Positions 24,318 to 38,356 are shown, counted from the stretch's first letter. The stretch: DNA of 64,000 nt from Edolisoma coerulescens (GCA_013397115.1 VWZW01000470.1:1195318-1259317), one strand, 5' to 3'. The notes: generated by a model not told the origin, from the letters alone. Translations and numbers: made by a program.

Positions 24318-27129
24318 GAAAGCTATATTTTTGCCTTGATGTACATATAATATGGTTGATCTCAGGAGAATATGAAGGAGAGCAGATCCAACACTAGCAA
24401 TATTTTGGTAGCGATGGAGGGAGGAGTTGTGTTGGTCAGCGGACAGCTTCAACAAAGGAATTGGTTGTGCACACCCTGATTACATGAGAGATTAAGCCAA
24501 TATTAAGCAGAAGTCTGTTGCAAATTTGTCATTATCACTGAGCCTAAACCCAGCATTTTTAACACTCTTTATCCATTCCTAACAAACATTTTGAGTAATG
24601 TTAATCCCACCTTATGAGCTGGCAAAGTAATTTGTGCAAAGGCTGCACGCAAGACTGTTTTTTCTTCTGGAAATGGAAAAAGCAAGTTTGGAGAATTGAC
24701 AGAAGATCTGTGGTCTCACAAGCCATTATTTTTTACCCTGAAATCTTTCCTTTACTCTAGTAAATCTGTGGCAGGAGTTGTGTTTTACCCTGCTGGGTAG
24801 GGGAGAAGCTTTGCCTTACTTTTCATATTGTGTAACATTTCAGGCTTTGACTTGATGATTGTAATGAATTTTGTAGGGTAGGCAAAACGGCAAAAGAGAA
24901 ACATCTAAATCTCTGTTCTTTTTGTGAAAACTTACAGCTGGCACAATGATTACACTTCCTTGGGGCTGCTAAATCCTGTGGGAGCTCTTTAAAATTATAG
25001 CAGATTTCATTGAGTGTGTGTAGCAAATACGACCTATGATTCCACCTATGTTTTCCTTTAGTTTAATTCCTACCCCTCCACTTTGCTCCTTTCATCAGCT
25101 CTTTTTTAACTTCGTCCTGTCCTTGATTTTTTCCTGGAATAATCTATCTCTCTTGGGCTTAGTCTTCATTAAAAAGGAAAAAAAAAAAGTTATCTAACAT
25201 GTCTTACCTAACAGCCCTGTTTTTTCCAGTAAAGGTGAGGAAGGTGGTTGTCTTTTCAGGCCTGCCAATTCTTGTCTTTTCTTCTGAGATTGCTCGCCAG
25301 CGTGGAGATGGCTTTGTGTTGTGAATTCCTCTTTCACAGTTCTGCTCCAAACATGTTGTACCGAGGTTGCCATGCAGGTATCCATTCAGAGAGATTTCCA
25401 GTGAGAACCAGCAATACTTTTTTCTTTGAAGTGCTAATAACAGTTATTGTTGGGTTCTTCCTGTCCTGGGTGAGTTTACATAAGTGATTTTGTATGTGTG
25501 TGAGATAGCAAAGGGGGGAAAAAAGCAGATGGAAGAGTAGTAATAACTGGGGAGTGGATGAGTCCACAGCACATGGGCAAAGGAAATGTTGGGAGAAATA
25601 ATTAGTGCTGCAATCTGATTTGCTAATAATCCATTTATAAAACAGTTATGATATATACTTGTAGGAATGTGACTGATCATAACGACAAATGGTATTACTT
25701 CCTCCCCTCCCACTCTGTATTAAAGAACCTTAATTACTTGATGGCTCAAGACTTTGTGGGTGACTCATGCTACAAAGAGTCAGATGCTCACAGCACATAA
25801 TGGAGCTCTTGAAAAGCTTTCATAATGATGGCGGGCTTTGCACTACCTCCCTCCCATACATCCCTCTCTGCCAAAGAGTTATTAGGTAATTTAAAATAAT
25901 TAAAAAGGAAATAATTAAAAGATTTTACACACACAGAAATAGCACTTGCAGCTAATTATGTAAGTCTATCACTTCTAACAGTGGAACACAGTTACTATTA
26001 TCAGAGAATTGCGTTTGAATTGTGACGGATAATCCTCTGGTCCCATGTCGCACTCTTGCAAGTGGGAACTGCTTGCCTAGGTTTTTACAGCATGAAAGAG
26101 GTGTATGGAGCCTGTGGTCTAGCCACAGCTCTGCCATGAGAGGTTTCTGCTCAACTTTGTTCCCTGCAGATTTTTACCTAATTAAAACGTAGCAGGGAAC
26201 GAAAACTCCTTCATCTAATCTTAATGTGTTTGTGCAGGGTGTTCTGCTAAATGCACAGGAGTTCCTGCAAGTTTGCAACTCCTTGTAGGCTTGGGATGGC
26301 AGAGTAACTTCCTGACAAGGAGACTATAGGCATGGGTCATGTTAAATGAAGTAAATGGCAAAATTATCCTATGGTCTTGCTATCAGTAGCATGGACACCA
26401 TCTCTATAAATATGGTGATAAGAGTATGAGGTAATAATTTATTTCATCAATCAGCAACATAGAGCTTTCATGTGGATAATGGCAGCTGCTTAAAACTTCA
26501 AAAAAATTACATTGTAATTTTATCACAAGAAGCTAATATCGTACCCAAATAAAGCCTTTAGGCATTTAGAATCTAATTATGCAGAGAGAAATTTGGCCAA
26601 AGAAAGTGAGACAAACCTCCTTCCACCTTTGAAAAATATCTGTAATACATCACTGCTTCTCATCAGACTGCCCCAGACAGTCAATAATCCAACCATTGGA
26701 CAGTGATAATCCAAAGGTTATGGCTGTACTGTGAAATAGCAGCAGAAAGTAACAGTGATTGTTGGATTTTTGGATCTCTCTCTTTTTTTTTTTTAAGAAA
26801 TCTGTTGGCAATATTATCTTAGTATTTGTTTCATTTTACTTGTAAAGGTGTTGGGGTCCTCTGAAGGGGTGTTCACTTATTTAGCCACTCCAAAACAGGC
26901 TCTATAGGAGTTTGTATCTCTTTGTCCTTTGCCTGTAGATGAAACACAGAGAAAGGAAACCAGCTTTTGTGAGCACCTGCATCGTTTGCATCTTTGGTTG
27001 TAATATGGGCTAGCAGCAACTTCCTGACATATGAAATGCTTTTTGAGTTATGGATAGATTGTGCATTTTAAAAGCTAAGCATTATAATCATCATGCAGTA
27101 CTTTAGGAGTGGTGTAAGAGAGGTTGTAT
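24318..27129. other. Unique non-coding sequence, no gene seen
   Basis: AT-rich. From about 25720 to 26600 there are many TAATTA/AATTAA motifs, and the DNA has the texture of conserved non-coding sequence, but no single element can be bounded by eye. No exon or repeat family was recognised. Confidence 0.5.
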
Positions 27130-27500
27130 TAAATACCATCATTAATGATCTAAAAGAAAAAAGTGAGAAGAGCATGATTACAAAATTCAGATGATATTGA
27201 ATTAGGAGGACTAGAGAGAAAATGAGATAATAAAAAGAGACCTAAAGAGATTATAAAGGTAGGCGGGTGTTTTTATAGAAACTAAGATTCATCCCGGAAA
27301 ACTGCAGGATAATAAATCTGCAGGAAAATAATCTGAAACACATATCTCCAAGAGGAAGAAGAAGCCTAGGAAGCAGTAATTCTGAAAGAAGTAAGATGAT
27401 AATGGTTAGCCAACCAAGCTTGAATTTGCAATGTCATAAAGCTGCAAAATGTCCAATGTAATTTTAAGTTGCAAATGCCAAACTATCATGTCACGAGACT
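27130..27500 (+). mobile_element. Ancient CR1-like LINE relic
   Basis: This is a highly diverged piece of CR1-type ORF2. CATCATTAATGATCT (27137-27151) fits the INDL segment. AAATTCAGATGAT (27183-27195) fits the reverse-transcriptase KFADD box with one base lost, followed by a TKLGG-like part (TTGAATTAGGAGG). Further on, the order is kept to the TCACGAGAC segment at about 27491, which corresponds to the conserved SR-rich part after the RT domain. The many frame breaks mean it is far older than the copies at 8829 and 38357. The 3' end with its terminal repeats is missing. Confidence 0.7.
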
Positions 27501-28738
27501 GATAATCTTTTTTGCAAACAGTTTATTACAACAGAATGCAGAATAGCTCAAGCAGTTTTCAACTCTGAGCGGTGAATTTTGATCGATTTAGTCACTTTGC
27601 AGTGTCCTCACTAAAACTAGTACCCGCTTTAAATATCTCAAGATATTTGCTAAAAACTGGTGAAGTGCTGTTTTGTTCATGCTGCTGTGTGTGTCACACA
27701 GACCCACTGGGGTCTTCAGTTGCTGTCCACTCAGATGTGGGAAGCAATGTTGATAGCAACTCTTAACACACTTTCTTCTGTAATTCCTCTTAAGTGAAAG
27801 GTTTGCATGTGTGGATGGAGGCTGAAGGAGAACGAAGGGGAAAATGCTTAATATTATTTTACTGAAATGTGCAAAGAGCTGATACTGGCAATGGGTGGGT
27901 TTAAAACCTACGCTTTCCAAGGAATGGGCAGTGGGGAAAAAGTGGTATGATTCATAGTGATTTAAATTAAGACGTTTCAGTCTGCAGTTGAGATGTGCTC
28001 AGAGCACACAGGCAGGGTGTTACTACACCTTGTCTGAGTAGTAAAAACTCATACATTTGTATGGTTGGTGACTTTTGCATTGCCCTCATCATGCCCTCAG
28101 TTCCTTGGCCCTGGACCAGCAGCTCTCTGTGCTATTTCCATTGAGCCACAGCCGAGCAGAAGACAGCAAAACTTGTTCCTGAAAAGTGACACGATCCCTT
28201 ACAGATCCTGGCCTGAGACTACTGGGCATTTTGCAGAAGAATAACGAGGTACTGAAGCTGCTCCAGTAGGCAGTGACAAGCCAGCACAGTGAGCAGAGGA
28301 CAGTTTTGATATGTTCCCAGGAATTACTATTGCCAAAGAGGAGCTCAGTGGCTCAGCTGAGGAATTGTGTTGCTGCATTTGGTTCCCACTATTTTTTTAA
28401 CTACTGAAGTTTTCAGACCAAGGTAGATTATATTTACAGTCTCCCTATTAAATCATCATAAACTTTTAATGCTTTTGGAATATGACCTGTTCAAAAAACC
28501 AAATGTAAATAGCAAAAGTTTGGAGTGGTTATTGAAACTGCTGTCAGTGTGAATCATACTGTCTTACCCAAGAAATAAGCTGCTGGGTTTAATAAGGCAG
28601 AAGTTGTGAAAATGAATATCTTCTCCAAATAAAGCAAAACTAACATTTTGCTGTCTTCTGATGGTTGAAAATTTATGGTGGCAGCTAAGATATGAATGAA
28701 AGTTAAATAGTCCTATTAATTTGATTACTTGTTTCCAG
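27501..28738. other. Unique non-coding sequence, no gene seen
   Basis: No repeat family, RNA gene or convincing exon was recognised. Frames of 64 and 110 codons overlap on opposite strands at 27572-27920 without protein-like features. Confidence 0.55.
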
Positions 28739-28890
28739 AGCCATCAGACATGTGGAAAGTAATATCATGTGGGAAGTGGTGTAAGATTTACACTCGCCTG
28801 AGAGAAATCACTGCTCCGTCTATCAGATTTGATAGGTGTCAGAGGGCCCTTTGAAAATGAATAATAAGGGAACTGAATAATAAGAAAGAC
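28739..28890. promoter_or_regulatory. Candidate conserved regulatory block
   Basis: It contains an inverted repeat CTATCA-GATT-TGATAG (28820-28835), which includes GATA/TALE-type sites, and two exact copies of TGAATAATAAG 16 bp apart (28858-28868, 28874-28884). The motif density and balanced composition resemble conserved non-coding elements. The function is inferred. Confidence 0.3.
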
Positions 28891-30265
28891 ACGTAGCTGT
28901 TTAAAACTTTTAAACATTTGGATGAATTCTTGAACTAATTAAAACAAAAGTTTAAATGGAAGTTTTGACATATATCTGGAATATGGTAGAACTGCTCAGC
29001 TGAGTGTGTGAATTATCTCACGCTCACTGGCATTTGTGACGGTGGTTTTTGAGGTGCAAAACATTTTATGGCCATTAAAATTAGAGAAAATTTGGGTTGA
29101 GTTTGTGCCTGTATCCTTTTATGCATTCATGGTACAGGAGAACTCAACCATATCAGGACGCTGCTGTTCAAGGCTTCACACAGACCTGAGCCATATTGTT
29201 TATACAACAATCCCCACAAACAATGTTCTTTCAATTTATTTTATGCTAAAATTTTCTAAGCTATTAAATGTAATAAAGTCCTCTTGTCCAGGGCAGCAAT
29301 GGGCCCCAACTGCCGTAGCAGTGGTCACAAACCCGTGCTGATGAAGGGCCTGTTTTTTGCCTCGCAAATGCCAATGGCAGAACTCTTCAGTAACTTCAGT
29401 GGGAGTGGTGTTAAACCCTAGAGGAGACTTACACAAAAATAATTGACCTGAACTGGTGAACAAACACATGTCATATTTCATCTTTGTGCCTTTTTCTGTT
29501 GGGGGGAATCCTTTCCCAGACCAGCCTGGGGAAGTTCCTTTGTGAAAGTTAGCAGAGCAATGTAAAACAAAGCACTGATCAGAGCCTGCATTTCCCATGA
29601 AACAGCACAGTTGCTGTACAGGCTGGCACAGAATAGGGCTGGATTAATCTCTTATTCTTCATTTGAAAGGCTCTGTATTAAAAGACTAAGGTTTAGGATT
29701 TTACATCCATTTAATACCTGGCTAAGTATTGGGGCTATGTGTTCAGATATTAATGTGACTAAGAAGATATATGCTTGGGTTAAGGTTATTTCAAAAAAAA
29801 GAAGCTCTGTCATTAATAATTTTTGGTCAGGAGCTCTGCCCGTCATCAGGAGATAAATCATCTTCCAGCAGCTGTGACAGCTCTTTAAGACTGAGGCCCG
29901 AACAGCTTAATTGGGGAAATGATCAATTCTAAGATACATAGTCAAGATGACATCCTTGGTGCAGTAAATTCTTTCAGGAATGAACATGAATAAAATGAAT
30001 ATATTTATGGAACAGTGATGTAATTCAGAATCTTGGCTGTTAGGGAGCCTATGCATCTTCATTCCTTCCCTGCCCTGTAGCAGTTTTCCAAGACTCCAAA
30101 CTCAGATAACTGTGAATGGTCTGAAAACTACTCCAGGTGAATGTGGATTTTGTAAGAATGAAGAATCTTTCCAAATACTATGAATGAATAAAAAGTCTGC
30201 ATTTCCCAGAGAGTATTGTGAGTCAATTGTACCTTATTTTTCTACATATGGAGTAAACATAACTC
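28891..30265. other. Unique non-coding sequence, no gene seen
   Basis: The part at 29640-29935 is rich in TTAATA/TTAATT motifs and may be regulatory. Otherwise there is nothing recognisable. Confidence 0.5.
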
Positions 30266-30291
30266 AAACCAAACCAAACCAAAAAAACCCC
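30266..30291 (+). repeat. AAACC simple repeat with A-run
   Basis: Three exact AAACC units are followed by A7 and C4. It is a short low-complexity tract of a kind frequent in bird genomes. Confidence 0.85.
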
Positions 30292-31533
30292 AGAATTCCT
30301 TACCTGTGAATTGCTGGAAAATACTGCCACTTTACAGTGACAGTTACGAGCACTGACCCCATCCATAGTAACACAGATCCTATAAGCAGATGCTTCCTGT
30401 ACTTTAGGTGCATGAGCAGCACTTGAAAATCCCATGGTTTGCCTTTGCACCTTTCTTGAATTAATCATTTGTTCAGCTGAGGTCATCTAGAAAGAGAAAA
30501 ATGGATTCACCTTTTGGGAATGCAAGGAGTTTCCAAGGGGTTTGATTTGTGACATGGAACAACTAGCAAGTTTTCCTCTGGACACTATCATTACATGATT
30601 CGCCAGTGGCACAGACTGCTGCCTGGAATTTCCTTTGCGATGGAGGATGGCTCCCATTTGTGTACATATATTGCTGTAGTTTCCAATCCTGCCTGCTTTT
30701 TTTCCCCAATGAGAGTTGCCAGGCATGAGACACACCAACAGTGCTGGAAAGGTGCTGTGGCTGTGCTTCACTGGCTGGGCTCAGGCAAGGAGGGAAGCAG
30801 AGCACGAGCAGGACATGGGGTGAACAAACTGGCCAGAGAGTCTGTGGGTGGGCTGGATGTGGTTGCCCACTGTTCAGTGCTGCTGCTGGTGTTGTAGCAG
30901 ACCAGGTGCTTTGCAAGCTGTCAGTGTTGCTTGTAGTAGGGTAGTGGTGGGTAAGCACCGCAGAAATGGGGTCCGGAGCCTGCTAGGTATGTACCAAGCA
31001 GTTTTGGTTTCAAATCAGATTATTTTCATTCCTAAAATGCGCCATGTGCCTGCACATGTTCCCAGGGAAAACAAAACACTACAGCAGCCATTCGTAAATT
31101 ACAAATGGTGACTTTCTACAGAAAAAATGGCTTCAGGTTCTGTGAAGAGCATCCATTCATACACAGGTTCTTGATTAACCTTGCAGGTTCCCACTGAGCT
31201 GTTACAGTGAATAAAGTAAGAGGCCACATGACAAGCACTTTCATATTGACGTGAAGTAAAGCAGACCAAGTGCTCTTACTGTGTATTTTGTCAAAATAAT
31301 TTTCATGCTGAAGTTTAAGCCACATAGCATAAATATTTCCCAGCTAGCAGGCAGTGATCATGAAGCACATACTGAAGTGCATGACTCAGGCCATCAAAAG
31401 AAAAGCTTTAACCATGAACTCTGTGAACTCTAAGGAAAACCTCCAGTTGAGGTAATGTAATGTATTGGAAGTGACTTGGATACCTTCCCGTCTGTGGTGC
31501 TTTTTAATGAAATCTGTCCTCCCCCACTCTGAA
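30292..31533. other. Unique non-coding sequence, no gene seen
   Basis: A GC-richer part at about 30600-30960 has open frames on both strands but no family resemblance. The rest is ordinary. Confidence 0.55.
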
Positions 31534-31555
31534 TGTGTGTGTGTGTGAGTGTGTG
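31534..31555 (+). repeat. TG dinucleotide microsatellite
   Basis: An interrupted (TG)n tract of 22 bp with one A interruption (GTGAGTG). Confidence 0.85.
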
Positions 31556-31569
31556 CTTAACAGACACAG

Positions 31570-31715
31570 GGCAGCGAACTCCCCAGGATTAGCTAATGAA
31601 AATAGCACTGTAAAATGAATTGAGCAAATCGATACAGCCGGAATTTTGAGCACTGTGACAAATGCACCAACCTGAAATTCCCCTCTCCCACTGCAGCCAG
31701 TATTTTATGTGCAAG
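31570..31715. promoter_or_regulatory. Candidate conserved regulatory block
   Basis: A GGATTA (OTX/PITX-type, 31586-31591) is followed at once by GCTAATGAAAAT. Downstream are ATCGATACAGCCGG, with two CpGs, and a bipartite part around GAGCACTGTGACAAATG. No open frame spans it. The texture is that of a conserved non-coding element; this is inference. Confidence 0.3.
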
Positions 31716-34700
31716 TATGTGTTACAAACTTCCAAAATGAGACTGCTCTTTGCAAATTAAAATTGACTCGGGCCACAGGCTACTGCTTAGGGAAGCAAAG
31801 GACAAGGAAGAGCTCTTCAAGTAGTGGAAGATGGGACTGCCCTTAGAAAACTCCGGGTCATGCATGCCATTAGAAGGAAGACCTAGGAGAGCCTCCTGAG
31901 CAATGCCGGTGTGAGGAACTCTTTTCAAGTGTGTGAAATAACATGGGGACTGGAGGATTTGGGGAATTTTTCCAGAATCCTTATTGCCTTTCTGACCCCT
32001 CTGAAGCTTCCAGCCTAGTTGTGACAGCACTGGGTGAGAAGGGAAAGTTACCCACAAAAAAAAAAAAAAAAGGCTGAGGATGGGCCAGTAAAAAAAGCCT
32101 GGGTGCCTTCTTTAGTCTCACCTTTTGGGGCTTCATGAACACATCCTCCTGTTTCCTCCAACGCTGCAGGAATCCTGGCTTTGGGGAATGCAGAGGAAGC
32201 TTAAATTTACTCCATTTTGGGAGGAATTTTTCATCTTTCATGCAGGGTAAGTGACACATAATTTCAAATGTGAATGTCATAATTAAGTCTAATTATTTTA
32301 CCATACTTTTGCCTTCATTAGACATTGTGTTCACAATAATTGCTGTAATCAACCATATGGTTAGTATTAACTCGTTAACTACATGAGGGCAGATAATCCC
32401 TCCAGGAGGAATAGATGACTTCCAGGTCTGGAGGTGTCATGCTGAGTCCCATCACCCCAGGGAATGGCAGGGTTCTGGCTCTCTGTCACCTCTCACAGAT
32501 GAGCAGGAGGGAAAGGTTTCAGATGCTTCACACGGCTGAGTGGGTTCAGAGGACATGAAAGCCCCAAATCTGTGCTTTGGACAAAAAAAGCAAATCTGTC
32601 TTTTACCTCTGCGGTGCCACAAAATACATCCATGTGGGTGCTCCTTGTTCCCAGGGAGCAATGCTGGACAGCTGGCTGAGTTGGGGCAGCCTCACTGGGC
32701 AGCTCCCTGTGGCCCAAAGCTGGGCACTTTTGGTAGGCAGACTGTCGTGGTTTAACAGAAGCATGAAATGGGTCTAAAGGAACACTTCTCTGTGCATTAG
32801 TACTTACATTTATCCAGAGCACCAGTTTAAACCTTGTGCCGTCAGCTGTAATTTCAAGAAGCCACTACCAGCATCTGAGTGTGTAATGATGGTGTCTAGC
32901 AACTAATTCTCTTTTTGCTGGCTTGCTAATAATTCTGTCATCTTGTTGATAATGATTCCAGTCTCAAATTATTTTTTACAGTTATATTGTATAAAAAAAA
33001 TCTGGATTAAGTACACTGTAATTGCCGGGGTTTGTAGGATATATGTTAATTTTTCTTTTGCAGTGTGCTGCATTGCCAGAATCAGTTAATCAGGTATTTT
33101 GTCTTTCTGTGTAACACTTGCAATGTACAATGGTTACTGAGTAACTCTTCACCTGACCTGCTATTAGGTGTCTTGTATTTTCCCTGATCTCACCATAAGC
33201 GGACTTCAGTTAGCTATAGAGCAAACCAGAGGGCAAAATTTAATCTTGATGCTATTTTCCAGCCAAATGTTTTATCCATATGTTGGTTTCTTCATTTATT
33301 CCTCCATTTTCTGTTTTCAGGAAAGAAAACAAAAAAAGTATTCACTCATAGAGCCAACAGTGATGATGTTCAGAGCTAATCCATGACCTCTTCAAAATCT
33401 TCTTTAGTGGAGATCCAGCAGGTTTCTTCAAAAGCTTTCTCAGCTTCATGGTGGAATTGGTGGTCAATGACAGAGAGAGTGCAAACTGATCCTTAGCTGA
33501 AGTTTGGTCAGGTCCAGACAAAGAGCCCTTACCTGGAGCAGCCAGTGCCTTCTGGGTATCCCTCACAACAATGATGAGGAGACAAGGATGATGTCCTTGA
33601 GCTCATGAACACCTCTCTTACTCCTTTAGATGGTGACATTAAGGAATGCTTTTAAACTTTTCATGTTTCACATGAACTTCAGACTGACCCCAGAGGTGGG
33701 GTGATGAGCCCTCTTTTACAAGAGATCTTTGTTTCTCTTGGATTTGTTTACTTCACTTGCACAACAGCATCCTTCTGGTACAGGCAGGGGAAGACATCAA
33801 AATCCTGCGTAACGAAAAATGCATCCTGGTTTCCTCTTGCTCCTGTGGCTCAATCTGAGACTGCCCTGAGCTCCAGGAGGTGCCAACACATGATTCTATC
33901 AAATGATGCTCCTTTTGTGCCAGTGGAAAGGACTTACAGGGGGTGGGTTCAGCTTATCACCTAGATCAGTCAGGATGGTAACTTTACAATAGGTTAACAG
34001 TGTGCTCCCTTGGTGGCCCTGTTCCTTTCTAGCCCTGGGGAGGCAAGGAAGCAGCACAGAGAGGGATACCTATCTGAAAGATGTCTACATGGGATAGTGA
34101 CACCGGCTTTTGGAGCAGAACAATGAATTACTATGTAAATAAGTTTTGACAGACCTTCTGCAGAATTAAAACTGGTGATTTCCAAGACTTTTTTACTCCC
34201 TGGACATATGCTAGTTTTTCCTTCTGGACAATTCCTTGACAAAAAAAGAAGGTGAAGAGGGCTTTTTGACATCTGCTCTACATAGGCCACTTCCTAAATC
34301 CCTTCTGTGTGATTTATTGTGATTTGTAAGGAGAATAAGTGGGGCCTGTATCAACTGTGTGAAGGAGGAATTTGTTTCATACCGAACATAATATAGAGGA
34401 CATATTATTACTCCCAATTGTAAATGTAGTGACTGAAATGGAGACATCTTTTCATGTGGACAAACAAATGGGGAAGGTGCTTTTTGAGGTGTGTGGAGAT
34501 AAAACCTCAAACACAAGACATTCTGAAAGACGGCGGAAAATCTGTGGCTGAATGCTCACAGGGCTTGTGCAGACTTTGGAAAGCAGGCTTGTGTCTTGCA
34601 AAACATACAAAGTCCTACCAAGCATGGAATAACCACTTCATCATTTTAAATGAAGGCTATAAAAAATTACAGTCAGCACATAATAGGTGTTTTGCACCCA

Positions 34701-37700
34701 TGCTAAGTACTGCCAAGAAAATAGTTACCTAAGTAAATCAATAAAGTATCATTCCCTTCCAAGGTCTTCCTGTCCCAGTCCCTGAACCTCTCATTTCAGA
34801 GGAGTACTGAAACCTGTTCAAGATTTATTTTGATGAAAGTAAGCATCTCTGCATTATCAAGCAGTAAAGAAGTTGTTTACTGCTGCTCCAGTAGTGTTGA
34901 AAAATCTCTCTGAATACATACTTGCATTGTAGCTGTCATAAAAATGTCTACTACCTATTGGAGCCCCCAAATTGATTTTTTTTTTCTTTCCAGGAAACAA
35001 GAGTTCAGCCTGAGACCTAGAAATTGCTTCATAAGAAAAACCATCTGTGTAGAGAGAGATGGACTGAGGTATCCTGTCATATATGATGTTCAAGTTTGGT
35101 ATAAAACATTTCTATTCATATTCTGTTAGCAAATAAGCCTGGGCTGAGGTAGCAGCACCTGTTCTGGGTTCATTTCCTATAAATCAGTCTAGATGTTTAA
35201 TATGTTCCTCATTACTGGAGCATTTGAAAACCAGCAATACACCTGAAAACCAATTTGCTGGCATAAATGTTCCAACAAAGTAGTGAATTTTCAGTTCACA
35301 CTGTCAATTATTGGCAGGAAACAGATTCTGACTTGGCCCTTGTCAAGGATAATACAATTCACAGTCATACTGCTCCAATCAAGCTACGAAAATGCAGTGT
35401 GCAGGGTATGCCATTGCAAGAGCTGGAATTACAGATTTTTACCACATGCAACAAAATCTTTGCACAGGCACTGCATCTATAAAATGATTTTGTGAAAAAT
35501 TTCAAATGGAAAAGACACTGAAGAAAATCTTCATCTGTTTGCAAAATGTGTGAACGATAGAAAAGCTGACTCAGCTCCTGTCTGTGAAAGGCTTGCCCTG
35601 CTCAGAGTGGTATCACACCAAGTAGGTTGGCAGAGCAATGCTGCAAAGGGGAAAATGGCTCATGCTCTGTACATTCACCCCAGACTCAAACCAGAGTGGT
35701 GTCCCCTGCTCTGCTTTTGACCTCAAAAGAGTTTAGAAGAATAAGAAAGCGGAGGAGGAGGGCTGACCTCCTTGACATAGAGGAGTGGCAGACAGGTTTC
35801 TTATCCTTGAGAACCATGGAGCCATGAGCTCCTGAGGGAAGATGCCAAGGTACCAGGTTTCAAGGACCTCATAGCACCTTAATAGGTCTCCAGGGGCTGC
35901 ATGATTGTTCCTGGTGAGGGACTGAGAATTTATGATGAGATTCACTTTTACTTCAGTCAACTAAAAGTTTTGTGTCTATTTGAAGCTACTTATTTAGGCT
36001 TCCTGCAGACATCACTTTCTTAATCCTTGGCTTGAAGCTGTAACTTTATCTGGATGGGTTTTCTCAAGATTCCAATCAAGAAATAGGATTTTGTGGGGAT
36101 GTGGAGAAGACCAGTCTGAAATCATTAATACTTTAGCCAGAGTGGACATCCTTGGGCAAGGGGGCAAACTTGCATTACTTGTTGGAAATATGAGTGAAGG
36201 GGTGGAAAAGTCATGGCCATCATTGAAAGGACACGAGCACTGTTTCTGTGTGCCTCATACCTATGAGTAGGATGCATCAGGTTTTAGCAGACCTGGCACA
36301 ACAGTGACTCTTTGACATTATCCTCCTTCTCCCAGATGGAAAATGTCATTATCAATATTTCTTCATTGCCTGAGCATGCTCTCTTTTTTATTAAACTGAA
36401 ATAGTGGGTCCTGAGCAAATGTTAGTTGGGAGCTTTATATTTCATGTCCCTTGTTTAACTTGAAATTCATCCTTTTTTTTTGCTAAACTTACAAATAAAC
36501 CTAGTATTTTTGATTAAGTTTTTCATTTTTACATCTTGAATAAGCCTGTCTTATTGATGCCTGCCTTTCTGTTTGTACGTACAAATCTATCAAGACCATC
36601 AGGAAATGGTTTCACAAACAGAATTTATTGCAAAGCTGATTATGTATTAATATATACAAATGACAAATCTAAAACACAATGTCAAAAAAGCAAGAAAATG
36701 CAATCAAGAATTTATTATTCTCCCATTACTATTCAGCTGGGAAAATAGCTGCTCTACTTTACCAAAATAACTTCCCCCTCCCAAACCTTACACCCAACCT
36801 GGGTTTTCTAAGTAAGCGCCAGAGAAGTATTTGTAATAAAATACTTTAATATATAATAATATCAAAAGTTCACTGTAATTTATCCACCTGTTTTTCTCAC
36901 TTCTACATGCAGGCTTATTATAAAAATTCGTTGTCACTCATATACATTGTATATATGTGTGTGTGTCTCTAAAGTTACTGGTCCATTTTAGAGATGGAAT
37001 AAGCAACTTCTGCATTTCAGAACCTTACATCTTGTTCTGTTTTGTACCTGTTTTTCCAACATTGTAGGTAAGGTTTCTTCTAGGAAATATTCACACACGT
37101 GCTTCTCCCCAAAAATTGCCTTATCCCAAGTCCCAATTTAACTTTTCCCAATTTTGTTTTTTAATAAAAACCAGTAATTTGAATAAAATGCTTTTGAGAA
37201 AAAATTTAATGCTTTGCTTTTCACCTTGGAAGTGACATTATGACAATGCCATATCTGAAATGCCTCTTTTGTATCTCAAGGAATGACTGATAATCAGGTC
37301 TTTTTCAGCTGAAGGACTCATCATGCTGACCATTTTGTTGCTTCTCATGTTGTGAGATATTAGGAGGAATGGGAAATGAATTATGCCTTGCAATGAGTTT
37401 GGTTAGCAACAGCGCTCTGTGTTATGCCGACACCATTATATTTACTTGCCACGTATCGCTAATTACAGATGAATTTTGTATCTGACAACTCCAACGTGCC
37501 CACATAGCAACTGATGAAATCTCTCTCATTTGCAGGGAAAAAGTCTTTACTTTTGGGAAGACCATGGTAGCCGTAGCCCTACGTTCGTCACCAGGAGCTG
37601 GTTCAGTGCCACATTGTCTGAGGAAATATGGTGGTTCTGGACAAGAAGAGCAATGGGAACAAAATGGTTGATACACACACGCACACAAACACGGACACAG

Positions 37701-38356
37701 ATCGTACAGCATACATCACATGCTAAACATATTCTTGTTTATAGTGCTATCTCTAGTCTACATGTGCTTGTGTATTTGTGCACATGCACACATACCCTTA
37801 TGACTGAACTCTGAGGCATCCTGAGCACAATAAAAAAATGATCTGCCTGTGTTTCACACAGAGGCAATCACTCTACAAGCTCATGTGAGAAGTCATTATA
37901 ATACTTATGCTATTTATGGAGAAATGTGTGGCTAAAATGTAGGAAAATTATTGTTCTCCATATTCTCACTTTTTTTATTGAAGAAACAAATCACACAGTA
38001 AATTACATCTGATTTGCATGAAATGTTGCATGCACCTAGAGCTCAGCATGAACCTGGGAAAAGACATTGTTTTAATTCCATAGCCTTTACAGTAGTTTGT
38101 TTGTTTCCTTTCTTTTTTTTTTTTTTAAGATAAATTTCTGAGCTATGTTTCTTATTTGGCTTCGCTTGTATTTTATAGACCCTTCTGAGTATAATTTAAT
38201 ATCTGCAAATTGCCATGGTGAGTGAGAAAAAAGTAATGCCCACTGCCCAAGTGGACGTGGAGGAGAAGCAGGAGGGAGTACATGCCTGCCCCATGGTGAT
38301 AATGGGTGCCGCCCAAACTGGGATCCGCTGCCACTTGTTGTGGAGGTGCCCTGAGG
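31716..38356. other. Unique non-coding sequence, no gene seen
   Basis: Simple tracts only: A16 at 32056-32071, alternating TG/TA at 36948-36966, a CA-rich run at about 37673-37700 and T14 at 38113-38126. A weak LTR-like 14-mer at 32743 was not accepted as an element. Open frames up to about 110 codons are present on both strands without recognisable features. No exon, RNA gene or repeat family is supported. Confidence 0.55.

Noticed and set aside
32743..32756. TGTCGTGGTTTAAC, identical to the start of a bird ERV LTR
   Set aside because: The match ends after 14 bases and no poly(A) signal, TATA box or matching second end follows at LTR-like distances on either side.
33376..33492. Minus-strand 38-codon frame with protein-like composition (rich in Glu, His and Lys)
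   Set aside because: It is too short to be significant. No clear acceptor and no family match; upstream frames contain stops.
34995..35100. Strong pyrimidine tract plus AG (ending about 34994) followed by an open frame
   Set aside because: No donor of acceptable quality lies at the end of the open stretch, and the peptide is not recognisable.
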